DNA of 64,000 nt from Clostridia bacterium (GCA_017407705.1 JAFQWA010000037.1:1-64000), one strand, 5' to 3'. Positions 34,892-43,582 are shown, counted from the stretch's first letter. Translations and numbers: made by a program. Notes: generated by a model from the sequence alone, not told the origin.

Positions 34892-35245
34892 ATGCAAAAG
34901 CTTTTTGACAGTGAGATTAAGGTAATGGAAATTATATGGGATAATGAGCCCGTTTCCGCCAAACAGATAAGTCTTATTGCTAACGACACCATTGGCTGGA
35001 ACAAAAACACCACCTACACAATCATAAAAAAACTGGAAGCTAAAGGCTTTGTAAAAAGAGAGGAGCCGAATTTTGTTTGCACTTCTGTGTTTTCCCGTGA
35101 TGAGGTGCAAAAAAATGAAACGAAATCCCTTGTTGATAAGCTGTTTGGCGGCTCCAAAAAAGCACTTTTTTCCGCTCTTTTAGAGGACGAGCATCTATCA
35201 AAAGACGAAATAAAGGAGTTGCGTGATTTAATCGAAAAGAGGTGA
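34892..35245 (+). CDS. BlaI/MecI/CopY family repressor
   Basis: 117 aa winged-helix repressor: LFDSEIKVMEIIWDNEPVSAKQIS, then NKNTTYTIIKKLEAKGFVKREE (recognition helix and wing), then a dimerisation tail. It typically blocks its own operon until cleaved by, or in response to, its M56 partner. The ATG at 34892 is preferred because AGGAG lies nine bases upstream; the ATG at 34883 touches the RBS. The end overlaps the M56 gene. Confidence 0.93.
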   Translation: MQKLFDSEIKVMEIIWDNEPVSAKQISLIANDTIGWNKNTTYTIIKKLEAKGFVKREEPNFVCTSVFSRDEVQKNETKSLVDKLFGGSKKALFSALLEDEHLSKDEIKELRDLIEKR

Positions 35246-36159
35246 GTTTGTTGTATTCGGTGATTTTCTATTGGATATTTAATATGTCTGTTGCCGCATC
35301 TATTACAGGTCTGCTGATATACTTTATCGGTAAAATTCCTTTTATCCCCAAAAATGTGATATGCCTACTTTACCTTATCCCTTTTTTGAGAATGATAATA
35401 CCCGTTGGAATAAACAGTAAATACAGCTTAATGTCACTCATATCCAAGTTTACATCCAAAACAGTTACGGTATATGAAGGAACTTTTGATTTATCATTGA
35501 GCAATTATGTTATGGGAGCGCAAACCTATTTCCCCTTTACATATAAAACCGACCTGCTCAGAAACATATTCGGCATTTCCTTTATCGTTTGGCTGATTAT
35601 CGCCTCCGCTTTACTTGTTTCACTTTGGACAATATATATAACTACAATGATAGAGCTAAAGGACTCATCCCATTTACGAAGCAACATCTACGTATCAGAT
35701 AAAGTCACCGCTCCTGCAGTTTACGGCATATTAAAGCCTAAAATATTGCTCCCGACTAAATATGATCTGAGTGATCTTGATTTTATTTTAATGCACGAAA
35801 ACGCTCATATAAGGCGAAAAGACAATCTATGGCGTGTGGTGGCAATATCTGTAGCGTGTGTTCATTGGTTTAATCCGCTCACGTGGCTATTCTTAAAAAA
35901 TTTCCTCACAAGCTTAGAGTTAGCCTGCGACGAAGCGGTATTAAAGCAGTGCAACGATGATGAAAAACATCTCTATGCAAAGACTTTGTTAAACTGTTTA
36001 GAAAGCAAGAGCATTTATTTATCAGCCTTTGGCGGCGCTAAGACCCGTGTTAGAATTCAGCGCATATTATCCTACAAAAGCCTGTCTGTACTGGCTACCT
36101 TGTGCCTTTTCATATTAGCTTTGGCAATAGGATACGTGTTGCTTACAAATGCAAAATAA
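35242..36159 (+). CDS. M56 family membrane metallopeptidase (BlaR1/MecR1 protease part)
   Basis: 305 aa. Membrane helices near the N-terminus and at about 111-134 flank a loop; the zinc motif HENAH is at 185-189 in LMHENAHIRRKDNLW; the third-ligand region SLELACDEAVL (about 224-234) follows; a last helix is at about 280-300. BlaR1 and MecR1 carry an additional penicillin-binding sensor domain (total about 585 aa); it is absent here. The GTG start overlaps the repressor stop, but TTG at 35251 has better RBS spacing (AGAGGTG). Confidence 0.88.
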   Translation: MSLLYSVIFYWIFNMSVAASITGLLIYFIGKIPFIPKNVICLLYLIPFLRMIIPVGINSKYSLMSLISKFTSKTVTVYEGTFDLSLSNYVMGAQTYFPFTYKTDLLRNIFGISFIVWLIIASALLVSLWTIYITTMIELKDSSHLRSNIYVSDKVTAPAVYGILKPKILLPTKYDLSDLDFILMHENAHIRRKDNLWRVVAISVACVHWFNPLTWLFLKNFLTSLELACDEAVLKQCNDDEKHLYAKTLLNCLESKSIYLSAFGGAKTRVRIQRILSYKSLSVLATLCLFILALAIGYVLLTNAK

Positions 36160-36174
36160 TTATGAGGTGAGCTT

Positions 36175-37137
36175 ATGAAAAAAGTGAGAAAATACTATAT
36201 CTTTACCTTTCTCGCCACACTGTTATGCTGCACATACCCAATATACATGGGATTTAGGGTAATTTATGATATGACCGTTTTAGGATCGGTTCCCGAAAAA
36301 AACTTTCCAAAGTATATCATACCCTATACCCCTATTGCTATAGCTGTAATTATAGCTGTGGCAGTTATGCCGCTTTTACTTAAATATGTTAAAAAATTCG
36401 CTTTCCTGATCTCATCTGCCTCATCACTTGTTGTATTTTTCATAACAGAATGGTTATTTGAAAGCAAGGTAATAGTGACATCTACAGTTGTCACCACCTT
36501 AGAAAGCTGGCAAATGGTTATGTGTTATGTTCCACCCGAAAATTTCTCGACAAGAAAATGGAAAGCGGTTGACGTTTTGATTGGGGAATACAGCCCAACT
36601 TTCAAATTGCATTTTTATCTTATATCCGTTGTTTTGATTTTAGCCATTATAAGCTGTCTATACGGATTCGGTAAAATGATCGCCACTGAAGATTTCAGAA
36701 AATCCAAAGCACTTACCATACAGTCAGTATGTACTGCATTGTTTTTGGGGCTATGTATTTTAGCCTGCTTTACCGCCTTTTTCCGTGACGGAGAACTCAC
36801 AGTTTCCCCAATTTCAGCATTTCTTATGTGCTTGTTCTTTGTTGTGCTTGGTGTTACTGTGGGAACATATACAGGGTCGTTTTTACTTGAAAAGAAAAAG
36901 CTGTTTTCTATAATAATACCAATGCTGGCGGCTTGTGTTACAACACTTGCAATGTATATAGGAGAGATGTTCCTGCTCAGCGGTCATTTATACCGTTTTG
37001 GCGAAGGATTATTCTTTAACGGAATTACGGGAATAGTTTTAGCACCTATTGATATTCTGGTAATACTCTTGTCCGGTTGCTTTACAGCATTTATCTGCAA
37101 GTGGTTAAATGGCCAGAAAACGGAGGTGCGAAAATGA
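36175..37137 (+). CDS. Polytopic membrane protein of unknown family
   Basis: 320 aa. Starts MKKVRKYYIFTFLATLLCC and shows about seven or eight hydrophobic helices, with a soluble loop near 105-140 (after FITEWLFESKV) that probably faces outside. I do not recognise the family. It lies 15 bp after the M56 gene with GAGGTGAG as RBS and overlaps the lipoprotein gene by ATGA, so the four genes form one operon. It may be a sensor or the protected/regulated target of the BlaI/M56 pair. Confidence 0.7.
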   Translation: MKKVRKYYIFTFLATLLCCTYPIYMGFRVIYDMTVLGSVPEKNFPKYIIPYTPIAIAVIIAVAVMPLLLKYVKKFAFLISSASSLVVFFITEWLFESKVIVTSTVVTTLESWQMVMCYVPPENFSTRKWKAVDVLIGEYSPTFKLHFYLISVVLILAIISCLYGFGKMIATEDFRKSKALTIQSVCTALFLGLCILACFTAFFRDGELTVSPISAFLMCLFFVVLGVTVGTYTGSFLLEKKKLFSIIIPMLAACVTTLAMYIGEMFLLSGHLYRFGEGLFFNGITGIVLAPIDILVILLSGCFTAFICKWLNGQKTEVRK

Positions 37138-37823
37138 AAAAAGTGATCGTTTTAATGCTGATTTTATTGCTCTGCTTTAGTGGATGTGCTCCGAAACAAC
37201 TTGTAGATACATCAAGTCTTACAGAGGAGAATAAAATACTGGCACTGGCGAATAACACCACTCCGTACAACAAGCTAATCACAAAAGAGTATTCGTTGCA
37301 TGAGCTGAATGACACGGCAGGAATTTTAAGAAGCGATTTAGATGGATATCAAATTCCGTTAAGGGTCGTAGATGAAAAATTCAAGGTTGAGTGTCTTAGA
37401 AAAATTGATGATAAAAATTTCTACGTTGTATATAAGACTAAAGAGGGCGGACTATATTATTTGTTTTTAAATGAATTGGCATATATCAGAAATTCTTATT
37501 ATTCAGAAGGTGTTTTAAAAGAAAAGGAGTTTTCCAAGTTAAAAGTTGGTGACTCAGCAGAGCGGATTATGGAGATTGATAAGGTTTTCAAAAACACTCG
37601 TGGTGGTCTTGGTAAAATACCTATAAATTATATGGACATCAAAGGACAGTACTATAGCGTTCATATTACCGATAAGGGAATATATTTTATAAGTTACTCA
37701 GGTGCTTCATCGTTAGAGACTTTTGAAAATTCAAAAATTAAGGATATAATAAAAAGCGATGATATGAAAATATTTGGTTTTAATCAAACCTATACCTATG
37801 AAATTTTGAGTATTGATAAATAA
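37134..37823 (+). CDS. Lipoprotein of unknown function in the BlaI/M56 cassette
   Basis: 229 aa. MKKVIVLMLILLLCFSGC is a signal peptide with lipobox FSGC (Cys18). The mature part has no recognised domain; KLKVGDSAERIMEIDKVFK (about 137-155) resembles the helix start of BLIP/SmpA-like repeats, which is only suggestive. The ATG at 37134 has CGGAGGTG upstream and overlaps the membrane-protein stop as ATGA. It may be the extracytoplasmic ligand sensor of the cassette. Confidence 0.75.
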   Translation: MKKVIVLMLILLLCFSGCAPKQLVDTSSLTEENKILALANNTTPYNKLITKEYSLHELNDTAGILRSDLDGYQIPLRVVDEKFKVECLRKIDDKNFYVVYKTKEGGLYYLFLNELAYIRNSYYSEGVLKEKEFSKLKVGDSAERIMEIDKVFKNTRGGLGKIPINYMDIKGQYYSVHITDKGIYFISYSGASSLETFENSKIKDIIKSDDMKIFGFNQTYTYEILSIDK

Positions 37824-37830
37824 AACCTAA

Positions 37831-37863
37831 CCCCCTACCCAATCAAACGGGTAGGGGGTTTTT
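37831..37863 (+). terminator. Terminator of the BlaI/M56 cassette (copy 2)
   Basis: Identical over 33 nt, including the loop, to the terminator at 34781-34813. Confidence 0.93.
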
Positions 37864-37915
37864 GTTGGGAATAGCTATTGTACCGTTATTACTCCAACGC
37901 CGATACTATATCTTA

Positions 37916-37944
37916 TTGATTTTTTCGGATAAAAATGGTACAAT
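37916..37944 (+). promoter_or_regulatory. Promoter of the YfhO-like gene
   Basis: TTGATT (37916-37921), 17 bp, TACAAT (37939-37944), preceded by TGG as an extended -10, 27 bp before the start. Confidence 0.75.
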
Positions 37945-37971
37945 CTAAAAAAAGGCTAAGGGGGATTTTAC

Positions 37972-39540
37972 TTGGCAACTAAAAAATTAAAGCCCAAAAG
38001 AGAGCATTGTTATTTTAAAGCGTTTTTGTTATCACTGCTGACAGCTCTGATTATGATACTTCCCAAAATCATTTTAAACGGCGGCGTGTTTTACGACTAT
38101 TCCTGCCTTTTAAACTGGTTGCCCCTTCCCGTCAGCTTTGCCCAATATATCCCATACCTTGCAGGTCCTATTTTAATGCTGCGTTTCGCATTGGGCGGTC
38201 TGTTCAGCTACTGCTATATGCGTCGGTTCGTTAAAAATCAAAACGCCGCAGTTATCGGCAGTCTGGCTTATACTTTTTCAGGCTTTGCCCTTTGCAATAT
38301 GAATTTTGCTTATTTTGATTCCATAATGCTGTTTCCCCTTTTACTGTTAGGACTTGAAGCTTTAGTAACCGACAAAACCCGTGGACTTTTGGCGGTGGCT
38401 ACCTTTATTTGTGCTATTGCAAATCCTTTTGTGTTTGTGGCAATGGCAATATTCCTTGTAATTTATTTCATTATCCGTGCCCTTTCTGCCGACTGGCAGC
38501 TAAACACATCCGCTTTTTTCTCCACATTGCTGGAGTTTGTGCTGGGCGTTGTTATGGCAGGTGCTTTACTGCTGCCTATGATACTCAACATAACCGCAAA
38601 TATGAAATTTATTAACGGTTGGGAGCTATTGGCATATAACAACGGTCAGAATTATTTAAGCATCTTATTCGGCGGATTTTTGACCCCTGAGTTTGGACTT
38701 GCCCCCTCTAATTTCCCACTTTCATCTGAGCCCTCAACCTGGCTGACGCTCATATCAGTTACAGGTGTTGCAGGAGTGTTTATATCTTTCAAAAAGCACT
38801 GGTTAAAACGCATTTTAGTCCTTTGCCTTGTGTTTGCACTGGTCCCCGTTTTAAACAGCACGTTTTCACTGTTTAGCGCCAACTACTCCGCTCACTGGTA
38901 CTTTATGCCGGTGCTGATGATGAGTCTTTGCTCTGCAGTTGCCTTTGACCGTCACGCAGAGATAGAGTGGCGCCCTGCATACAGAATAACTTTTCTTTTG
39001 ACAGTTATTCCTCTAATGTCTATCGGCTTGCTCCCTGCCTATGAAAACGGCAGTTGGCATATTGGATTGTATGATACCACCTCACCCACCAGCCGTTTGG
39101 GATTTTGGGTAAACGTTGCCATTGCGGTGTTATGCCTTGTGATAATGGGAATTTTGCTCCGCTTTGCTAAAACACGTGGCAAGCTGTTTTTGAAGATGAC
39201 ACTTATCAGCATGGTGCTGATATGTATGGTGCTGGGTGCTTACGACGTAATCTGCCACACTGCGCCAACCGTTACCGTTTCGCCTTACGATTATCTGGCA
39301 CAGTATCAGCAGGAGCTGATGCTTTATCTACTTATAGGCGCAGGTGCGTTGTTGCTATTGATATTGTATGTTTGCTTGTGCAAAGGATACATCCACCGTG
39401 GCGGCGGTAAGGACACCGCAACCTACGGTGCCGCTGCTGTTATCCCCGCAAACAACGATGAAATTCCCAAAGACGACGATTTGTCTGAATTTTTAAGCAA
39501 TATCGGAGACGCCCCCGAAAACAGTTTGTTTGATAAATAA
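37972..39540 (+). CDS. YfhO-like multi-pass membrane protein (short form)
   Basis: 522 aa with about 12 membrane helices. The N-terminal half has the YfhO pattern: an opening helix with YDYSCLLNWLPLP, GGLFSYCYMRRF, GSLAYTFSGFALCNMNFAYFD and DSIMLFPLLLLGLEAL. YfhO in Bacillus is about 860 aa and is linked to glycosylation of lipoteichoic acid; here the second half is missing and replaced by a short hydrophilic tail. The start is TTG at 37972 with AAGGGGG upstream. Confidence 0.78.
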   Translation: MATKKLKPKREHCYFKAFLLSLLTALIMILPKIILNGGVFYDYSCLLNWLPLPVSFAQYIPYLAGPILMLRFALGGLFSYCYMRRFVKNQNAAVIGSLAYTFSGFALCNMNFAYFDSIMLFPLLLLGLEALVTDKTRGLLAVATFICAIANPFVFVAMAIFLVIYFIIRALSADWQLNTSAFFSTLLEFVLGVVMAGALLLPMILNITANMKFINGWELLAYNNGQNYLSILFGGFLTPEFGLAPSNFPLSSEPSTWLTLISVTGVAGVFISFKKHWLKRILVLCLVFALVPVLNSTFSLFSANYSAHWYFMPVLMMSLCSAVAFDRHAEIEWRPAYRITFLLTVIPLMSIGLLPAYENGSWHIGLYDTTSPTSRLGFWVNVAIAVLCLVIMGILLRFAKTRGKLFLKMTLISMVLICMVLGAYDVICHTAPTVTVSPYDYLAQYQQELMLYLLIGAGALLLLILYVCLCKGYIHRGGGKDTATYGAAAVIPANNDEIPKDDDLSEFLSNIGDAPENSLFDK

Positions 39541-39551
39541 AATGAATAAGT

Positions 39552-39598
39552 CCACCCACCTTTTGGCAATCTATTGTTAATAGGTGGGTGGTTTTTTT
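39552..39598 (+). terminator. Terminator after the YfhO-like gene
   Basis: A 9-bp stem CCACCCACC / GGTGGGTGG encloses a 22-nt loop, followed by seven T. The T-run contains the start codon of the next small gene. Confidence 0.82.
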
Positions 39599-39929
39599 GA
39601 AGAAAAATATATTTGTTTTTATTAAATCCTTTGTGATTACAGCCTTTAGCGTGGTTATGATAGTAGCGTTGATTTCGGGGCTGATAATCGCCGATACGGG
39701 TATAAGACGCACCACGGGAGAGGCTATAAAGGACGTGATCGTGTATGACAAGGCGGCTGACAGTGTGTCGGTAAATTTGTTTGGCAATTCAGTAAGTGCT
39801 AAGCTGCAGCCGATCCGTAGCACAGTAAATAGTGCTAAAAGCTTAGCCCCTTTAATACCGCCGGAAATACGGCTGATTAACGCCGCTGTTGTCAAACTGG
39901 CGGATATGATTGAGGAAAAGCTGTGGTGA
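39597..39929 (+). CDS. Small membrane-anchored protein, unknown
   Basis: 110 aa from TTG at 39597. An N-terminal helix (FVITAFSVVMIVALISGLIIA) is followed by an amphipathic outside domain rich in Val, Ala and Ser. No family recognised. The only plausible RBS (GGTGGGTGG) is the 3' arm of the terminator hairpin, so folding of the hairpin and translation would compete. A gene of this size could be spurious, but the codon usage and hydrophobic pattern look coding. Confidence 0.5.
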   Translation: MKKNIFVFIKSFVITAFSVVMIVALISGLIIADTGIRRTTGEAIKDVIVYDKAADSVSVNLFGNSVSAKLQPIRSTVNSAKSLAPLIPPEIRLINAAVVKLADMIEEKLW

Positions 39930-39940
39930 AAATTCGCCCC

Positions 39941-39968
39941 TTGAAAAACTGCGTATTTTCGTTATAAT
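39941..39968 (+). promoter_or_regulatory. Promoter of the EamA transporter gene
   Basis: TTGAAA (39941-39946), 16 bp, TATAAT (39963-39968), 19 bp before the TTG start. Confidence 0.75.
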
Positions 39969-39987
39969 AAATAACGGTGATGTTATT

Positions 39988-40872
39988 TTGAAAAAATCTG
40001 CTGTTATCAGCATAATACTTGCCGCTTCGTTTTGGGGTATTATCAGCATCTTTGTAAGACACCTGACAGCGCTGGGCTACACCTCTATGGAGTTAGTGTC
40101 GGTTCGAGCCCTTATAACGGCGGTATCTCTTATCATATTTATCGCAGCCACTAACCGAGAGCTGCTTAAGGTTAAGCTCAAAGACTGCCGTTACTTTATC
40201 GGTACGGGAATTTTAAGCTTTGTGTTTTTCAACTTTTGCTACCTTAACGCTATCAACACCGTGTCTGTTTCGGTGGCGGCAATACTGCTTTACACCTCAC
40301 CTATTTTCGTTACGGTGATGTCGGCAATGCTGTTTAAAGAAAAATTCACTAAAATTAAAGTGGTGGCGCTGATACTTGCCTTTTTAGGCTGTATATTGGT
40401 TACAGGGGTGTTATCCCCAACCACCGTACTTAACGCAAAAGGACTTATCTTCGGTGTACTCTCCGGCTTTGGCTACGCTTTATACAGCATCTTTGGAAGA
40501 TACGCCTTAAACAAGTACTCCTCACTTACCGTTACAGCCTACACCTTTGTGTTTGCATCCATTGGCGTGTTGCCATTTATAAGCTTTCCCCACTTTTACA
40601 GCGTGGCGGCTAAAAACCCCATATCTGTATTCTGGCTGGTAGCACTGGCAATAGTCACTGGCATTATCCCTTACGTGCTCTACACCTACGGGCTTTCCCA
40701 CATTGAGTCGGGCAAGGCATCAATTATTGCCTGTATTGAGCCGGTGGTTGCCACCCTTACGGGAATTATCGTGTTTAACGAGCTGCTTAGTATTGGCTCG
40801 ATAATCGGTATTGTTTTGGTAATGACCGCCGTTATACTGTTAAATGCAAAAACCGCCGATACATCTAAATGA
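39988..40872 (+). CDS. EamA/DMT family transporter
   Basis: 294 aa with ten membrane helices in two EamA repeats (AASFWGIISIFVRHL... and GLIFGVLSGFGYALYSIFGRYAL...). Members export amino acids, sugars or metabolites; the substrate is not predictable. TTG at 39988 is preferred: it has GGTGATG upstream and starts the first helix directly, whereas longer versions would cross the promoter. The stop codon lies inside the terminator stem. Confidence 0.9.
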   Translation: MKKSAVISIILAASFWGIISIFVRHLTALGYTSMELVSVRALITAVSLIIFIAATNRELLKVKLKDCRYFIGTGILSFVFFNFCYLNAINTVSVSVAAILLYTSPIFVTVMSAMLFKEKFTKIKVVALILAFLGCILVTGVLSPTTVLNAKGLIFGVLSGFGYALYSIFGRYALNKYSSLTVTAYTFVFASIGVLPFISFPHFYSVAAKNPISVFWLVALAIVTGIIPYVLYTYGLSHIESGKASIIACIEPVVATLTGIIVFNELLSIGSIIGIVLVMTAVILLNAKTADTSK

Positions 40873-40890
40873 TGTATCAGCGGTTTTATT
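40849..40890 (+). terminator. Bidirectional terminator between the EamA gene and rubrerythrin
   Basis: Stem GATACATC/GATGTATC extended by AACCGC/GCGGTT with one mismatch, T-rich on both sides. On the minus strand the mismatch becomes a U-G pair, so it also ends the perR operon. Confidence 0.9.
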
Positions 40891-40897
40891 TTTAAGA

Positions 40898-41437
40898 TTA
40901 ATAGTTCTGTGCTCTGAGCTCGAAGTAAGCCTGGGGATGTGCACAAACGGGGCAAACTGTGGGAGCAGCTTTGCCAAAATGAACATGACCGCAGTTACGG
41001 CATACCCAAACCATATCGCCGTCCTTAGAGAAAACAAGGCCGCCTTCAACGTTTGCGAGCAGTTTGCGATATCTCTCCTCGTGCTCCTTCTCAACCTTTG
41101 CAACGCCCTCGAACAGCACTGCAATATGATCAAAGCCTTCCTCTCTTGCAACCTTTGCAAACTCGGAATACATATCTGTCCACTCATAGTTCTCGCCTTC
41201 AGCAGCGTCTAAAAGGTTAGTTGCTGTATCCGGAATACCGCCGTGGAGCAGCTTGAACCACAGTTTTGCGTGTTCCTTTTCGTTAGCAGCTGTTTCCTCG
41301 AAGATAGCAGCGATCTGCTCGAAACCTTCTTTTTTAGCCTTAGAAGCATAATATGTGTACTTGTTTCTTGCCTGTGACTCACCTGCAAATGCAGCCATCA
41401 AATTAGCTTCTGTTTTTGTACCCTTAAGATTGTTCAT
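40898..41437 (-). CDS. rbr: Rubrerythrin
   Basis: 179 aa. Peroxide reductase of anaerobes. The diiron four-helix bundle has [12 protein letters not shown] and [14 protein letters not shown] plus the second pair ([14 protein letters not shown]); the C-terminal rubredoxin domain binds iron through CRNCG and CPVC. It lies 40 bp after the superoxide reductase gene, as last gene of perR-SOR-rbr. Confidence 0.96.
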   Translation of the reverse strand: MNNLKGTKTEANLMAAFAGESQARNKYTYYASKAKKEGFEQIAAIFEETAANEKEHAKLWFKLLHGGIPDTATNLLDAAEGENYEWTDMYSEFAKVAREEGFDHIAVLFEGVAKVEKEHEERYRKLLANVEGGLVFSKDGDMVWVCRNCGHVHFGKAAPTVCPVCAHPQAYFELRAQNY

Positions 41438-41477
41438 TTGTCAAAACTCCTTTATAATAAATAATTTTTCTAACAAG

Positions 41478-41849
41478 TTATTTGTCTGCCCACAAGCCGT
41501 GGAGATTGCAGTAAGCGTAAACGGTAAAGTCTTTACCCACACCTGCAAAGTCGGCAACGGGCGGATCCCCTGCCTTTAAGTATTTTACCATAACTTTGTC
41601 CTCAGATGCAACACAAATCCACGAAATAAAATGTTCTTCTGTCATAGGATGCTCAACTGAGCCCACGTTAACCGATACCTTACCGCATTTTTTAGTTATA
41701 ATCGGAACGTGCTTCTCCACTGCAGCATCAGTTGTGTTAGGAACAAGCTCCTGCATTTTCTCACCGCAACACATTACCGGAACACCCTTATCCTCTACCT
41801 TATGAATAATATTCCCGCAATGAGCACATTTATAAAATTTTACAGCCAT
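41478..41849 (-). CDS. Desulfoferrodoxin (superoxide reductase)
   Basis: 123 aa. Reduces superoxide to peroxide without making oxygen. The N-terminal desulforedoxin centre has CAHC and CC (Cys8, Cys11, Cys28, Cys29 region); the catalytic domain has EKHVPII, VEHPMTEEHFISWI and YAYCNLHGLW, giving the His4-Cys iron site. Two-iron (class I) type. Lies two bases after perR. Confidence 0.96.
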   Translation of the reverse strand: MAVKFYKCAHCGNIIHKVEDKGVPVMCCGEKMQELVPNTTDAAVEKHVPIITKKCGKVSVNVGSVEHPMTEEHFISWICVASEDKVMVKYLKAGDPPVADFAGVGKDFTVYAYCNLHGLWADK

Positions 41850-41851
41850 AA

Positions 41852-42238
41852 TTATTCTCCTTTTTTCTTACAATTTTTACAAATGCCTTTAAAGGCAATA
41901 TCGTACTCTGTAATGCTATGACCCGTGGCATCTAAAGCCGACTGAGCCAAATTCTCCGGCACCACTGTGTAAGGAATGTCAAAAACCTCGTTACACTCTG
42001 TGCAAATCATATGGAAATGGGGCATAGACTTAGCGTCGTACCTATCAGCCGCTCCCAAAACCTCTATTTTTATTATATCCCCATTTTGGGCTAATAAATT
42101 CAAGTTTCGGTAAACTGTTCCAAGACTAAGCTCGGGATTTTCAGCCTTTAGCATAGCATACACAGTATCTGCTGTGGGATGAACCAGATTATTCATCACA
42201 GCGTTGTAAATTATCTCCCTCTGTTTTGAATATCTCAT
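41852..42238 (-). CDS. perR: Fur-family peroxide regulator PerR
   Basis: 128 aa. The winged helix MRYSKQREIIYNAV...HPTADTVYAML...LSLGTVYRNLNLL is followed by the metal-binding dimer domain PHFHMICTECNEVFDI and a second CxxC (CKNC). The genetic linkage to superoxide reductase and rubrerythrin, and a Per-type box in its promoter, favour PerR over Fur or Zur. Confidence 0.92.
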   Translation of the reverse strand: MRYSKQREIIYNAVMNNLVHPTADTVYAMLKAENPELSLGTVYRNLNLLAQNGDIIKIEVLGAADRYDAKSMPHFHMICTECNEVFDIPYTVVPENLAQSALDATGHSITEYDIAFKGICKNCKKKGE

Positions 42239-42252
42239 ACTTGCTACCTCAT

Positions 42253-42302
42253 AATAGTAATGATTACTATTTATAATATACCATATTTTTCAGATTTGTC
42301 AA
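42253..42302 (-). promoter_or_regulatory. perR operon promoter with overlapping PerR box
   Basis: Minus strand TTGACA (42297-42302), 18 bp, TATTAT (42273-42278). Immediately downstream is a perfect 9-1-9 palindrome AATAGTAAT-G-ATTACTATT (42253-42271), matching the 7-1-7 Per box form. Autoregulation by PerR is likely. Confidence 0.85.
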
Positions 42303-42330
42303 GAGGGATTTTAAAAAATTTTTAAAAAAT

Positions 42331-42366
42331 ATAAAAAAGAACGCAGGATAAGTTCCTGCGTTCTTA
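42331..42366 (-). terminator. Terminator of the first GH16 lipoprotein gene
   Basis: A perfect 12-bp stem (42337-42348 with 42354-42365), 5-nt loop, then TTTTTTAT on the minus strand. Confidence 0.92.
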
Positions 42367-42371
42367 AAAAA

Positions 42372-43520
42372 TTATCTTTTCTGATAAACGCGAACATAAT
42401 CAACATAGTAGCTGAAGGGGAAATCTGCAGCACTTGTCTGGTTGATATTGCTGGAGGTAAGTGCCAAGTTAAGCAGAATGTAATGATTTCTGTGGAACTC
42501 GTCCATAGCGGGATCAGTGATGCTAACTGAACCTAAAGTCTTATCGTTGCAGTAGAATCTGATCTGCTGTGCATCCCATTCCATACCGATAACCAGCCAA
42601 TCGTTGCTAAGGTTGCCGTTATGAGTATATGTACCTATTCCTTTACCCTTATGACCGTTGTCGTTCCAATGGATAGTGGCGTGATATTTTGATCTGTTAG
42701 TACCGTAAGCCTCTAAAATGTCGATCTCACCGGTTCTGGGCCAGTAATCACCATTTATAGATTTGCCCAAAGTCCAGAATGCAGGCCAAGCAGCTTTACA
42801 GGGAGTGTCAGGCAGCTTTGCTCTCATTTCAAAAACGCCGTATTTCCAGTCGTAATTACCCTCTGTTTTAATACTTGCAGAGGTATAATTAGCATTTCTT
42901 TTCTGACCGTGCTGACTGCCCCAGTCGTTAACGATAGCGTCAACACCGTCGTAAAACTCTTTAATTGCGGTAATAACTAAATTACCGTTTTCAACCTTTA
43001 AGTTTTCAGATCTTCTTCTGGTATAGCACTGAGGCTCGTTGTTTCTTGCAAAACCTCTTTCATAAGTCCAGTTGCCTTCATCCAGAGTTGTACCGTTGAA
43101 CTCATCGTTCCAAACCAATCTGTAATTGGGGTTGTTAGCAAAATCGTTCTGTCCTAAATGACTTGTATCCGCTTTCGTGGTAGTCGGTCTTGCGGTAAAG
43201 GTCTGTTTTGTGGGGGTAGGTTTGCCGGATGTGGGTTTGGTTGTTGCAACAGTTGACTTAGTAGTAGTCTGGCCCTGAGGCTGTGTAGCAACAGTTGTTG
43301 TGCCTTGTGCATCAGTCTGACCCTGAGTCTGAGTGGCAGTTTCACCTACCGGCTCGGTACCGTCAGTTGTACCGGCTGCAGTTGTGGTGGAATTACCGGC
43401 GGTTGCTGAGGGCTGAGTAGTTGCAGTTGCATCGTCCACAGGCTCTTTGGGAGTGCAGGCTGCAAGGGAGATCACTGTGCAAACACACAGTAAAAGCGCA
43501 AATAAACGTTTGATCTTCAT
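42372..43520 (-). CDS. GH16 beta-glucanase-type lipoprotein (copy A)
   Basis: 382 aa. Signal peptide with lipobox SLAAC (Cys22), then a Thr/Gln/Ala-rich linker (about 28-125), then a GH16 domain. The catalytic motif GEIDILEAYG holds the nucleophile and acid Glu; YRLVWNDEFNG starts the domain and DYVRVYQ ends it. The family cleaves beta-1,3, mixed-linkage or related glucans outside the cell. It may release oligosaccharides for the cytoplasmic phosphorylase, but no transporter is in the window. It has its own promoter and terminator and is a close paralogue of the next gene. Confidence 0.92.
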   Translation of the reverse strand: MKIKRLFALLLCVCTVISLAACTPKEPVDDATATTQPSATAGNSTTTAAGTTDGTEPVGETATQTQGQTDAQGTTTVATQPQGQTTTKSTVATTKPTSGKPTPTKQTFTARPTTTKADTSHLGQNDFANNPNYRLVWNDEFNGTTLDEGNWTYERGFARNNEPQCYTRRRSENLKVENGNLVITAIKEFYDGVDAIVNDWGSQHGQKRNANYTSASIKTEGNYDWKYGVFEMRAKLPDTPCKAAWPAFWTLGKSINGDYWPRTGEIDILEAYGTNRSKYHATIHWNDNGHKGKGIGTYTHNGNLSNDWLVIGMEWDAQQIRFYCNDKTLGSVSITDPAMDEFHRNHYILLNLALTSSNINQTSAADFPFSYYVDYVRVYQKR

Positions 43521-43553
43521 AAGCTTACCTCTTTTTCAAAAAATACACCGTTA

Positions 43554-43582
43554 TTCTATCATAATGCACAAAAAATGTCAAC
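43554..43582 (-). promoter_or_regulatory. Promoter of GH16 copy A
   Basis: Minus strand TTGACA (43577-43582), 17 bp, TAGAAT (43554-43559), 34 bp before the ATG. Confidence 0.78.

Noticed and set aside
35242..36159. Full BlaR1/MecR1 beta-lactam sensor
   Set aside because: Only the M56 protease part is present; no penicillin-binding domain with SxxK/KTG motifs follows.
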